Shown here one piece after another: positions 35,310 to 45,615 of a DNA stretch of 64,000 nt; the stretch's first letter is position 1; each line of letters begins with the position of its first letter. The stretch covers positions 32,205,229 through 32,269,228 of the forward strand of contig CM049314.1 in assembly GCA_026874595.1 (NCBI GenBank). Direction: 5' to 3'. This DNA comes from Sipunculus nudus (Eukaryota; Annelida; Sipuncula; Golfingiida; Sipunculidae). The notes beneath the pieces were generated by a model that was not told the origin of the DNA, did not search any database, and worked only from the letters and a program-made list of their open reading frames with translations. A program made the translations under genes and the position numbers.

Positions 35310-35455
35310 TCACAGGAGAATTTCACAGCCAACCCAGAGCCCCCCGACGCACATAGCGTCAACCCAGGTATAGTTCCCCCAAGGCCACAGTACAAGACAG
35401 TCTTGGTCCGGATTCTGAGCTGCCGAATGACTCGACCAGTGACTGTAATCAACAT
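35310..35455 (-). CDS. Lectin gene exon 4: end of C-type lectin domain
   Basis: Acceptor ttcttttcag; the split Asp codon matches exon 3. Encodes DVDYSHW, NPDQDCLVLWP, YTWVDAMC and GCEILL, then tga at 35312-35310. Supplies the two C-terminal Cys pairs of the fold. The overlapping plus-strand frame is a shadow. Confidence 0.85.
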
Positions 35456-35818
35456 CTGAAAAGAAAAAAAAAGCTTAGTATGCTGATTTACATAGAAAAC
35501 TAGTAATGAAGGTCGCGTGACACGCCCACTGACTGTTAAAAGTGTAAAAGAAGACATAATTCAACAAAACAAATTTAAAAGGTCACCCAAAGGGCAGGAG
35601 TAAATAATTATTACTCAAGATGTATAGTATAGGGGTTAACGTGACGGACGATGGAATAAAACGCCCCCGGTTTGAACACTAAGAGAACCCTAAACTAAGG
35701 CAAAATTGCAAAACCCTTGATATGCAGAGGCGTGGTGATAATTTATGAAAGGGAAGTGTCGGGGGTAGGGATCGGCGAAAGCTAAAGGAATGCCTTTTTC
35801 ACAAATGCTGCACATGCG

Positions 35819-35872
<54 letters not shown>

Positions 35873-38800
35873 TATCTATTGTACAAATAGTTATTATGAA
35901 TAATGAGAGGCACTCTCTATCGACTGGTTGTTGGTGTACGGCAGTTTCTGATGGTGGAGGAAACCGGAGAACCCGGATAAAACCTTTGAGGGCAGCTACA
36001 ACTCACTCACAGTTTCCAGTTGAGAGAGGCGAGCGTTTCATACCTCGACTATCCAGCGATATATATACTCCTTGAATTTGTGGCTGACAGAACCTCTGAG
36101 TTTCGTTCTATCTTAACGACAAGGTATGACTGTATGGATTACTCCAGGCTCCATGCATATAAACCTCAGTCAGAAGGCCAAATAATGACAATTTGTCATT
36201 TATATGATATGGGAACCATCATATGCATTAAAAAGACTGTACAACTGATCATTAATGGTCCTATCCTTTTGGAAGAAAATAGAGATTGTGGTATAATATC
36301 ATATCAATAATTTCATATATTATATTATTTAGCATTAAAGCTGGTGCACGATAAGTGTTTTTCACAATTTGTTCTCTAAATGAAATTGCGCCTCCGGGAA
36401 GGTACACCACACAGTACCGTTTATATAAGCTCAAATACAGACAACCGATGGCATTTTACTGCCCGGTATCTGTTAGTTAAGAGTGCCCTTTCGGATACGA
36501 TATCGGACTCATGTAGTCAACGCCTTCATTATGATATGTATTTCTCTGTATTTGATTATGTGCCGTTTCCATGCATGTATAACAAGGAAAGCTAATGACT
36601 GGTTATTTATCTTTCGTGAAGCATAATCAAGACCCATTGCTGTCATGTTAGGCCATACAAAAAAAAAATTGTTCTACCGTATCGCCGATCTAATTTTTTT
36701 TTGGAAATCGATTATTTCACCAAACGGAGACCATGTCCTAGGTAATGTTGCCAATTGTCTTACGACCAAAATTCCCTATAAGAATTCTTAAGGGTATGGA
36801 AAAATAAGCTAAATTTTGTTTTGATCAAAAACCCTATACGAAGAACGGGAGAAAATGTTTGGATTTTTTAGGTAACCTGGCAAAATCTCACGTGTTGAAT
36901 CTTGACTGGTTAAAAATGTAGCCCGCTCGCACTATTATTTTTTTTTTGTTCCTCGAGTCCATGGAACAATATTTTAAGTGTAGTCTTAACATAACCTGTT
37001 TTTTTTATAAATGAACGTATCCAACAAAGTCAAAACGCCTATCCTTTTAATGCACAAAATACTAGGTTAAACCGAACGTAATTTATAATATTTTCCCCTA
37101 TTTTCCTTTGAATATTTTGCTGTTCATTTAATGTTTACATTTTTGTTATAGCCTCTCCGGGTGGCAGTGAATAAGTTGATTAGTCTGTCAGGGGTCTCTG
37201 TTAGAATTAGCTGACTTGGTAAACATTTCTGATCTGGCCACTCTCTGCTATCGCTCTTGAAACACTAATAATATTCTGTCGTTAAAACTGTACCTGCCTT
37301 ATTAATATATCAATGTTTATTCCACTCCTCTTTGTGAGGTGTTTCAAATGCGATTACAAAATCGCCTGCGATGAAATATTCTCTGCAAAAAAAATTATAA
37401 ATATTTGGCCTGCCTTCAGTTACCTGTAAAAAATTTATCCGGAAGCCCGGAGTACACCCACCGCCAGGTGCCGACATTTCCCTCCTCCGTACCGCCGATC
37501 CAGAAAGCCTTCTGAAGGTCAACCAATGGGTCAAACGGGAACGAATCTGGAACGAAATTTATTATGCAATTACAAGATCAGTTCCCCAACAAACGTAAAG
37601 CCAAACAAATTTAGTTTTATGAGGAACTTTTTTTTTAATAAGGGCGGGCGCTTTTCTTTTTGATATATCTTTAATTAAGATTTCTTTTATAAAAGTTTTT
37701 CGGTAAAATAAAAAAAAAGTATCAAAATCCAAAGGAATGATAATGAAGCGAAGATTAATAAAATACCCAAATTAACATGATGGAGATACTCCAGGAAATC
37801 ATTTTCTTCTTGCGTTTCTATGGTAACGAGGTCCCCACCGTCGCTTTGGCAACGGGTCCTTCCATTGTACCACGTCATTGGTGGCTTAGCCAACGCGTAG
37901 CAGCTTTTCATGAACATGGTGTAACCAACCGGACACTGTAAATGATATAAAACGTGAAAGATGTACTGTGGTTGCCTGCAAATTCCCTAGGTTAAAATTT
38001 CGCGATTTCCACTTTTCCAGTGTTTCGCCTGGTTTCGATTATCGCGATCTCATCATACAGTAAACTAAACATAATATATCCGTTATTGTTTGAAGCTATA
38101 CAACATACAACATGTCAACTATAATGCATGTACCTACATGTTGCACATTTCATTCATTAATGTTTCCCAAATACTGTATCTCTCTTTAATGTCTAGGACC
38201 AAACCGTGCTACATTTTAAAGTATTCCTTCTCTAAACCTTTATTCATGAGAATTACTTTTTTTTCATATTTAATTCTACATTAAAATGTATTTAAAAAAT
38301 GAACAGAATTTAAGAGAAAATTCTAAACATTTCTGTCATTTATTATTAATTGTATTATTTAAACAAGGTACCCATGGGTCAATGTGCTCACTGAAGTTGA
38401 CCATGAAGGTAAAATTAAAAAATAATATCAAATGGAGATAAAGTATGAGAGGATGAGGTAATATAGGCCATGATTAGTTGATATCATTGAAGAAATTGTT
38501 GCAAATTATATATTGTGATCTGACCTTCTGTTTCCTAATTTTGAAACTGAAGGTAAGCATTCAAGCAGTTTTTGAATATGAGATAAATTAGCTTTCTTTC
38601 TGGTAAGCTGTTGAAAATTCAGCAGTTTATACATTTGATCAGTTAGATCCTTTCTTTATTAAACCAATTTTTATTTCAATTTTATAATATGTAAACAGTT
38701 GCAGTAACGTTCCCAGTCCACAGGTGGTAGGACTTGTTGATGGGCGTGGTGGGATGTGATAATGATGAGGGTTACAACACATCTGAACCTCTGTATATAT

Positions 38801-41800
38801 TTTCATTATTTAATATAATATATATTGCACCAAAAAATTGTCCCCAGTGCTCAGGTGCAAAGACTCAATGGCAGGGGGAAGGTGGGTTGGATGATGGGAG
38901 TTACAAAACCTTTGCATATACATACAGGATATGAAATTTGATTCAGCAGTGCTTACAGGAAAAGGTTTATTCATTATTATTAACTATTTAAAACAGGCAG
39001 AGAGAGGGAAAAACAAAGTAAATCACTTTAATTCCTATTCCACTTAAGTAGGAAATTAATGAACAAATGTTTTCCTTAAATCCTGAATTTTTTTACGTCA
39101 TTTTTTTCAATTTTACAAACTTAAATATACATTTACAGTAAAACATATGTACCTAAATATCTAAGTTGATTCACATCAATATTTAGAGCCAATTTGGTCA
39201 GGTAACATAACATTACGCACACAGATTTTTTATTATAAAATACAAATGAATATCTGAAAATAATATTTGAATCAGAATTCACAATTCTTAATTGCACCTT
39301 TTTTATCCATGATTTGGCTCATATATTATCAGCAGGGGTGCTGGACCACTGTTACATCAATAATAAGGTTACCCAGCAAAGCTCTAGTGACCAGAAATGG
39401 GCGGCCTGCAGTTTGACGATTCAAATGAATAAAATATGGCCTCTGAAAAAAACTGCAATAACTAGCCTAATTTTTCAGCTTTTATTTTTTAATTTCAGAA
39501 TTTAACAGATTAATTGCTTATGTGTATCTGCTGTAAAATAAAATCAAATGTACTTACAGAAAATAAACGTGCCATGGTCTAAGTTGGACAAAATTTAAGG
39601 TACTGATTTTATATTTATGCTAATAACATAAAAATTTTTAAAAATTCAGATGTAATTTTGGGTATACAATTGAATCTTAAATAAATATAGTTATATACCT
39701 TAAAAAAAGTCTCTAGCTTCAACAATTAACATATAAAGTGAGCAAATATCTTTCCTAATTTTTTTCAAAGTGCATTATGTTGGAGCCCATAACTTTGATA
39801 TATTATCTTATGCTGACCTAATTTTTATGGCATGTACATAGGAACTATATAGGAGAATATTTATGATAAATATGAAGAAAACAGATGTGCGGTATTGACA
39901 TTAGGCAGTCCTGAATTCTGATAAAAAGGTTTTAATGGAAAATTGAGCCTTTTCCTTAATTTCTTGAAGGAACGAAGTCTCAGTGACCCAGTTTTCTGTT
40001 TGGTAGGAGATCTTGGAGACATCTAACAGTATTCCAAATTTTGGATTCGTAGGTCTAACGGTTTCAAAACATGCCATTTTAACGGACGAACGGTCAGACG
40101 GACGGCCCGACGGACGACACGACGTACGGACGACGGACAATGTAGCACGAATATAGCTCAGCTGACTTATAGTCAGCTGAGCTAACAAGTGACTCAGGGG
40201 TCATGACGCTCAGCTGACTAGGAAGATATTCACAACAGGAATTTTATCATCAGAATGCCGAATTTTGTAGGTGGTATCCCCATTCTACTTAAGCACAGCT
40301 CGAAGGATATGAGTAACAGAGACCTTATTTCAATTTTCGAAGGAGATTTTTCATGGACCTCCCTAGATGTCAAGTTAAAATATTCAAGGTCCGGCGGTTA
40401 CGATTAGTGCCTGGTTAACGGATGACCGCATCTTTGCAGGCTCAAAAGTAGAGAAAAAAAATCGAAAAAAAAGGTGGCGCCACCAGGCTGCAGAAACTGA
40501 TGAAACACTCCATGATTAAAATGCATGCAAAGAATCATGGTGATCAATGCATTAGTTGTTCGGATACTAAAGCTTTTGTATTATTTTTTTCCATTATTCT
40601 GAGGGACCCTTCGGAGCCCCATAGCTTTGATAACATGGACACAGAGACCTAACTTCAGGTTTCCAAGGAGATTTTTCATGGACCTCCCTAGATATTAAGC
40701 TAGAAGATTCCAGAACCAGCGGTTACGATTTGTGCCTGGTTAACAGACGGACAGACGGACGGACGCCGGACAAAGAGGGATCGCTATAGCTCAGATGAAT
40801 TCCAGTCAGCTGCGCTAAAGATCAGTTCCTCTATTCGCGACTGTTCTTAGTCTACGTAGTAACCAAGCATTATTTGATCGACTGCTATTGAGAAAGTGTT
40901 TACTTTAGACTCATAAAAATTCCAAGACTTCTTTCATAAAATATAAAATTGATAAAAAAAAACGAAGTTCTAATGATTCATTCTCTTTCTTACAGACATT
41001 GCATGATGAAATTGACACTATAAAAGGTACGTCAGCGTCAGCATCGAGGGCGGAAAATTATCTGAAATACTTAAATGCAAACGCTTTTCTTCTCACATGC
41101 ATTTTCAATATTTCTTTGACAAAGCTTTTCCTGAACGAATGATGAAATATTCGTTGAGATATTCTTTCCCTGCTTACTCTGTTGATTATTCTTCTCTTGC
41201 TAGCTGGAGCCGATGGAAGTAACAACAGTCTTCTTTTTTTATTTACTAAATAATTCATCCGTTACGCTTGAATTTCTTTCCTGTGGAGATAATAGCGATC
41301 TACTAAAATTGCGGCTCCATTTTATTTCAGGTGAAATTGACAAGAAGTAGTCCTTTACATCCTAACAAAGAGAAAGTTTCGTTTTATAATTTCAGTTGCC
41401 GGGCATTCTTATCAGCATGGGTGGATTTAGAGGGGAGGCGGGGGCGCGCCGTTTTGCTTTATATGTGAAACATCTGGGATATAGAATTATATACACTTAA
41501 TGACAACAATCAGGGCCAAATTTTGTTCTCGCAATTTTTTCTTCCCTAACTTAGCAAGGGGGGATCTAGAATTAAGGAGAGGAGGGGTCCACTCTAGGAG
41601 GACTAATGACATAACCAAAAACAAGATTCCAAAGTCCGGAAAAGGAGCGGGAGGGGGGGGGGTCCACCCCCGGATCCGCTTCTGTACTTTCTGCATGCGA
41701 GCTAGCACTCTTGTCATTCATATATTGCCTGTGTCAGGGTGCTGACCCCGCCTGCCCCTATATATAAGCTCTTGTATCAGCCTCCAACCAAGTCAGACTG

Positions 41801-43111
41801 ATTTTTCTAAATCTAGCTGTAATTTTTCACATCAATGTTGGCTGTTCTTTGTTATTAAAAGTCTGTACAAACATTTGTTGAGAAGTAGGGAATTGTTTTT
41901 GCTAATATTTCTAACATATTTCTTACAAATGAAATATTTAGAGGATCTTAGAGGCTCTTCCGTAGAGAAAAAGAAAGAAAAATGGTGCTGCTGTATTTCT
42001 TCCAGGTATTCTTTACATTAAACCAGTATCTAGGCAGTTGAATACAACTGATTTTCTTTACATTTTTGTTGTTTATATTCTCACATGAACAGAATCAATA
42101 CCAGCTGACTAGGGAATAAACAATGACAAAATATCGTTGAAGTTCAGATGACATTTAATTTCCTGTCATTGACATTAAGTTTCCTTGTAACTGGTCCTCT
42201 TACGTTAGTGTGCTGGAATCGAATCTGTGTTAGCAGGTACCGGATTGGGGAGTGGGGTCACGTGTGTGGAGTACGAGTTAATTAGTTTTATATTTTTAAA
42301 ACTTTAAGGGTTAAAATTGACTAGCTGACATATCCAAAATTTCTTTCTCCCACACATGCCCTGGGGCGTCATTATAGGGGGAGGGGGTAGGGGTATATAT
42401 CCCCCCGCCCCCCACTGTTTGGCAAGGGAAGGGAGTCAATGTAATCATCCCCGTCTCCACTCTTCAGAGAATATATCATATATTAAAAATGACAAATAAC
42501 AATAAATAGAACTATAGACATTGATTCCATTTATGAGTTTACTATGAAATATTTTATACCTAAAATGGTATAGAATTAACATATACCTTACTTTTTAAAT
42601 CCTTATATTCAATTTATTTATATTTCAAATGTGTCACAGAAACATATAAATACGTGTATATATATATGTTTTGTCCCAACTTTGATCATCATTCCATTAT
42701 CCTCCTGTCGACCCCCATCCCCCGCCCCAACCCTGCGAGTCATCTCCACACCCTGCGAGTCAACCCCCCCCCCCCCTTGAAGATAAACTAACTCCACTGC
42801 ACACGCCACACACCATAGCAGGGAGGATTGGGGCCGGGGGGATATATTCATCCTCAACTTTTCTTTTTTTTGGGGGGGGGGGATGATCAAAGGAATCAGC
42901 TCCCATTGCTATTCAGAGAATAAAACTTTATAATGAAAATGAAACATATAAATAATTAGAATTAAAGACGTTGGTTCCATTTCTGAGTTTACTATGTAAT
43001 CTAATATATCTAAACTTTATTTAAAATAAACCTAACGGGAAACATATAACATCTAATTTTATCAAATTTTAAACTTAATTGTAATATATTTGAAATGTGT
43101 CACACCGCTCT

Positions 43112-43142
<31 letters not shown>

Positions 43143-43587
43143 TTGAAGATAATTTTGTCGCCACTGGGAGACGCACATTAATATTATATACATATTATAT
43201 TATACACACCTTTGTGTAAGTTGAACAGCCTTCCTGTGCAGTACTTGAGTAGACGAACTTCGTCTGGTGACCACTGTAAAGTCGGCATTCTCTGTATTCC
43301 GAAGTAGTTTGTGGCAAGACGCTGTAAGTCTTACAGTCGGGGTGCTCAGAACATATCACACCACAATGGATCTTGCTACGGGCCCAGACGGTGGTCACGT
43401 GACTTCCGGACGCGCATGCCCCATGGGGGATCTGGGAAGGCCGCGTCATCCTGACTTGTCGAAACTGTCCATCGGTTCTCGTCAAAGCGGTCAACAGGAT
43501 CACAAAAATCACACTTGCCCTTGTTTTGGTCCATATGGAGAGACTTCTTGACGTGGGCTTAATTGTGATGCTATCATAAACAAACAT
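35310..43587 (-). CDS. Secreted PAN/apple-like plus C-type lectin protein (4 exons)
   Basis: Predicted secreted carbohydrate-recognition-type protein of 271 residues, joined on the minus strand from 43587-43210, 37935-37767, 37546-37424 and 35455-35310. All splice phases agree. Residues ~1-41: long basic leader plus hydrophobic VIFVILLTALT signal. Residues ~45-126: PAN/apple-like module with six Cys (GACAS, HCGVICSEHPDC, ECRLYSG, GCSTY). Residues 127 onward: C-type lectin domain with CPVGY, SCYALAK, WYNGRTRCQSDGGDLVTIET, FWIGG, GTWRWVYSG, QDC, WVDAMC, GCEILL. The usual EPN or QPD sugar motif is not canonical (AQNPDQDC) and WND reads WVD, so Ca-dependent sugar binding is uncertain. Possible role in recognition or immunity; no direct evidence. 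Confidence 0.85.
35823..35872. repeat. (AC)n-(AT)n compound microsatellite
   Basis: About 16 AC units passing into about 8 AT units, in the lectin intron 3. Confidence 0.97.
36085..36195 (+). mobile_element. SINE tail fragment (same family as 10605)
   Basis: Shares the tail sequence of the SINE at 10605-10815 (TTAACGACAAGGTATGAC, ATGCATATAAACCTCAGTCAGAAGGC). The upstream GGAGGAAACCGGAGAACCCGG at about 35956 may belong to it, but no tRNA-like head is seen. Confidence 0.6.
36310..37420. other. Lectin intron 3 remainder, nothing recognised
   Basis: AT-rich; a 71-codon plus-strand frame at 36380 has no support. Confidence 0.5.
37424..37546 (-). CDS. Lectin gene exon 3: C-type lectin core
   Basis: Acceptor cgttccag, donor gtaact. 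Encodes FWIGGTEEGNVGTWRWVYSG, the conserved W-I-G...W.W motif of the domain. Confidence 0.88.
37767..37935 (-). CDS. Lectin gene exon 2: N-terminal half of C-type lectin domain
   Basis: Acceptor tttacag, donor gtattt. Encodes CPVGYTMFMKSCYALAK and RCQSDGGDLVTIETQEEN, the first disulphide-bonded part of the fold. The later donor is chosen over gttaat because it alone restores frame (NLDSFPFDP). Confidence 0.88.
37940..39900. other. Lectin intron 1 (right part), nothing recognised
   Basis: AT-rich intron sequence. A weak local duplication may exist at 38715-38790 versus 38845-38925. No exon-like frames with splice sites were found. Confidence 0.45.
39960..40830 (+). repeat. Tandem ~325-bp repeat, two clear units
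   Basis: The phrase GGAGATTTTTCATGGACCTC recurs at 40342 and 40667, followed in both by CGGTTACGATT(A/T)GTGCCTGG. Each unit ends in a (GACGGAC)-rich run and an ATAGCTCAG block; the run at 40080-40200 suggests a third, decayed unit to the left. Lies in lectin intron 1. Confidence 0.75.
40154..40184. repeat. Perfect 13-bp inverted repeat
   Basis: Arms TAGCTCAGCTGAC (40154-40166) and GTCAGCTGAGCTA (40172-40184) around TTATA. The same words occur at 40792-40812 and, with CCATGGGTCATGG, at 58560-58585, so this is part of a dispersed family. Confidence 0.9.
41440..41720. other. G/C-run-rich intronic segment
   Basis: GGAGGGG and CCACCCCC runs with GGATCCG-like words, of the kind often seen in dispersed repeats; no coding support on either strand. 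Confidence 0.4.
42380..43170. repeat. Diverged direct duplication with poly-G/poly-C ends
   Basis: 42420-42790 and 42885-43160 share GA(C/G)(A/G)TTG(A/G)TTCCATTT-TGAGTTTACTATG and end C-run, TTGAAGATAA. A reversed G-run sits between them at 42868-42880. Non-coding, in lectin intron 1. Confidence 0.6.
43210..43587 (-). CDS. Lectin gene exon 1: signal peptide and PAN/apple-like domain
   Basis: 126 codons from ATG to the donor gtgtgt, phase 0. A hydrophobic run after a ~27-residue basic leader, then a Cys-rich module of the PAN/apple type. The start at 43587 is the only in-frame ATG that keeps the signal sequence. Confidence 0.8.
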
Positions 43588-43879
43588 ATTCCTTTCTTTT
43601 CTGCCGATTTGCTATGTATCTGCGGTGAGATAATGCGTAGATTTATTCACACATTAATAAACAACTGTCATGCATATTCTCACGGTGCCTCTTACAATTA
43701 AGAAGTAGTTATTCTTGTCCTAGTGATTCATTTTTTTTATAAATTCATGATCTATAGTACAGGAGTTATACCCATAGATAAAGACAGTTTATTTGTTGGC
43801 AGGGGAACTGCAGTATATATTCTATTACTTTGGAATAAAATGTGATAAAATAAATAGTTTCACATGTGCGGAAACGGAA

Positions 43880-43883
<4 letters not shown>

Positions 43884-43948
<65 letters not shown>
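43884..43948. repeat. (AT)n tract abutting a pogo-like left end
   Basis: Uninterrupted AT that runs into the CAGTCG terminus at 43949; lies upstream of the lectin start on the minus strand. Confidence 0.97.
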
Positions 43949-43951
<3 letters not shown>

Positions 43952-45065
43952 TCGCGACTTGACATTCCGACCCTTAACAATCCGAAAACCTTGCAATCCG
44001 ACGGTATTTTGCAATTAACGAACGGGACCCATAGAAAATGGCCATGACAAACCGACAGCCTTGGATTCCGACTCCGACATAACATTTCCCGCCACAAACA
44101 CGGATACTGACGTATTATCTGACCATCCGACCGGTATATTGTACTTTGATGTCAGTCGATTGGCTCGTGCACACAGCGACCTGATCAATTAGGCGTGAAA
44201 TGCAGCGATGCGTTTTGTTCTAACTGTTCACTAGAGCCAATCATTGAATCAATTTGGCTCACCAATTAAGTCAGTTTAGATCCGTATGTGGCAGACATGT
44301 CCTCTCGGTGCGTGGAACGGTGGAGATCGGTGTCGCGGACCTTTTCCAGGCACTTAACAGCGCTGACCAGGTGACCGCGAAGGAATACCTCGCATTGGAC
44401 AACATGGAGCCCACGGAAGAATGCCGACGGCTGCTGATATTGTGTGAATGGTAAAAAATTACGGAGGCGACAGTGACAGCAATTCTGAGGGAGAAGATGG
44501 TTCTCTAAACCAGTAACTCCCATAGACACGATTGGGGAAATGGAAACGGCTACGGTTTATGGAGGAGCAGGGTTTCGCTTCAGGGGACGTTGATGCCGAC
44601 CGCGGAATGCTTAGAAAAGTCCGTGAAATCAAAATAAAAGAACAAGATACCAGACAGATATGCTTGCATTCTTTAGACGTACATGAACTCAGTAGATCAA
44701 CCGCTGGTTTACTTATTATATACATTTAGCTAATGTTTGTTTAGAAATATAACCATGTCTCATAATGGTAGAATCAGCATATATCGTCAATCTTGACGAG
44801 CGTAGTATATATAGACATGTATATAAGAAATAAAAACAGTTCTCCATGACAGATGTTTTATTTTCGAATTTACATAAATCATAACAATATCATATACGTA
44901 GTTTATTATAACAAAATACTTAATGAATCATAATACCCCCTCCAAATATTTAGATCACATTGTATCTTGACCCTCCGTCACATTTATTGATTTGACAAAC
45001 CGACAGCCTTGCAATCCGATATAAATTAGGGTATTACATTTAGTGAAGGTTTATCAAGTCTCGAC

Positions 45066-45067
<2 letters not shown>
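43949..45067 (+). mobile_element. Pogo-like DNA transposon remnant, ~1.1 kb
   Basis: Inverted ends CAGTCGCGACTTGACA and CAGTCGAGACTTGATA. TA lies at the left border; TG, possibly a mutated TA, at the right. GACAAACCGACAGCCTTG(G/C) recurs in both subterminal regions. The interior frame at 44254-44454 (ALNSADQVTAKEYLALDN) faintly resembles the acidic C-terminus of Tigger/pogo transposases but is interrupted; a second frame follows at 44532-44729. Probably immobile. Confidence 0.68.
44254..44729 (+). pseudogene. Possible decayed transposase C-terminus
   Basis: Two consecutive frames (66 and 65 codons) in different phases inside the pogo-like element. No DDE catalytic core is visible, so the link to a transposase rests on location and a weak motif. 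Confidence 0.35.
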
Positions 45068-45071
<4 letters not shown>

Positions 45072-45105
<34 letters not shown>

Positions 45106-45123
45106 CACACATATTATTATATA

Positions 45124-45155
<32 letters not shown>
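45072..45155. repeat. (AT)n tracts right of the pogo-like element
   Basis: Two AT runs separated by ACATACACACATATT. Confidence 0.93.
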
Positions 45156-45158
<3 letters not shown>

Positions 45159-45159
45159 T

Positions 45160-45535
45160 AATATCATATATGGAAATTTACTCATTTTTTAAATATGATT
45201 TCTTCGAGTTAAACATTTGAAAACTTCAACCGTACAGTCGTGAGCGCATATATTGAAATATTGAACTTATACTTCTCTGTACATGTTTCGTGTCCGGATC
45301 AAATAAATTGGAATATAGCTTAAACCACGTCTTCACTTGTAAAAGGGGGAGGGGGTGCGAAAACAACTACAACGCTGCACACAAATGGCTGGTTGCCATT
45401 TTTAACAAGTGAAAATCCTAAATTCCTGATCGACTTACATGAAAATGTGACCGTACTTGTGTCCGGCATTTGAACCCGATTCGCAACCGTATTGTGCGTC
45501 CGTATACAAGTTAACAGGTAGCTTTAGATTCACTT

Positions 45536-45615
<80 letters not shown>

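Noticed and set aside
35208-35459. Plus-strand ORF with an acceptor-like start (NPEPPDAHSVNPG...)
   Set aside because: It is the antisense shadow of the last lectin exon, which joins in phase to the C-type lectin exons on the minus strand.
37777-37935. Shorter lectin exon 2 ending at donor gttaat
   Set aside because: It would end in phase 0 and put the next exon out of frame; the donor gtattt at 37766 restores the lectin reading frame.
38715-38930. Possible ~135-bp tandem duplication
   Set aside because: Similarity is patchy (CCCAGT, CAGGTG, GATGATG, TTACAA) and could be chance in AT-rich sequence.
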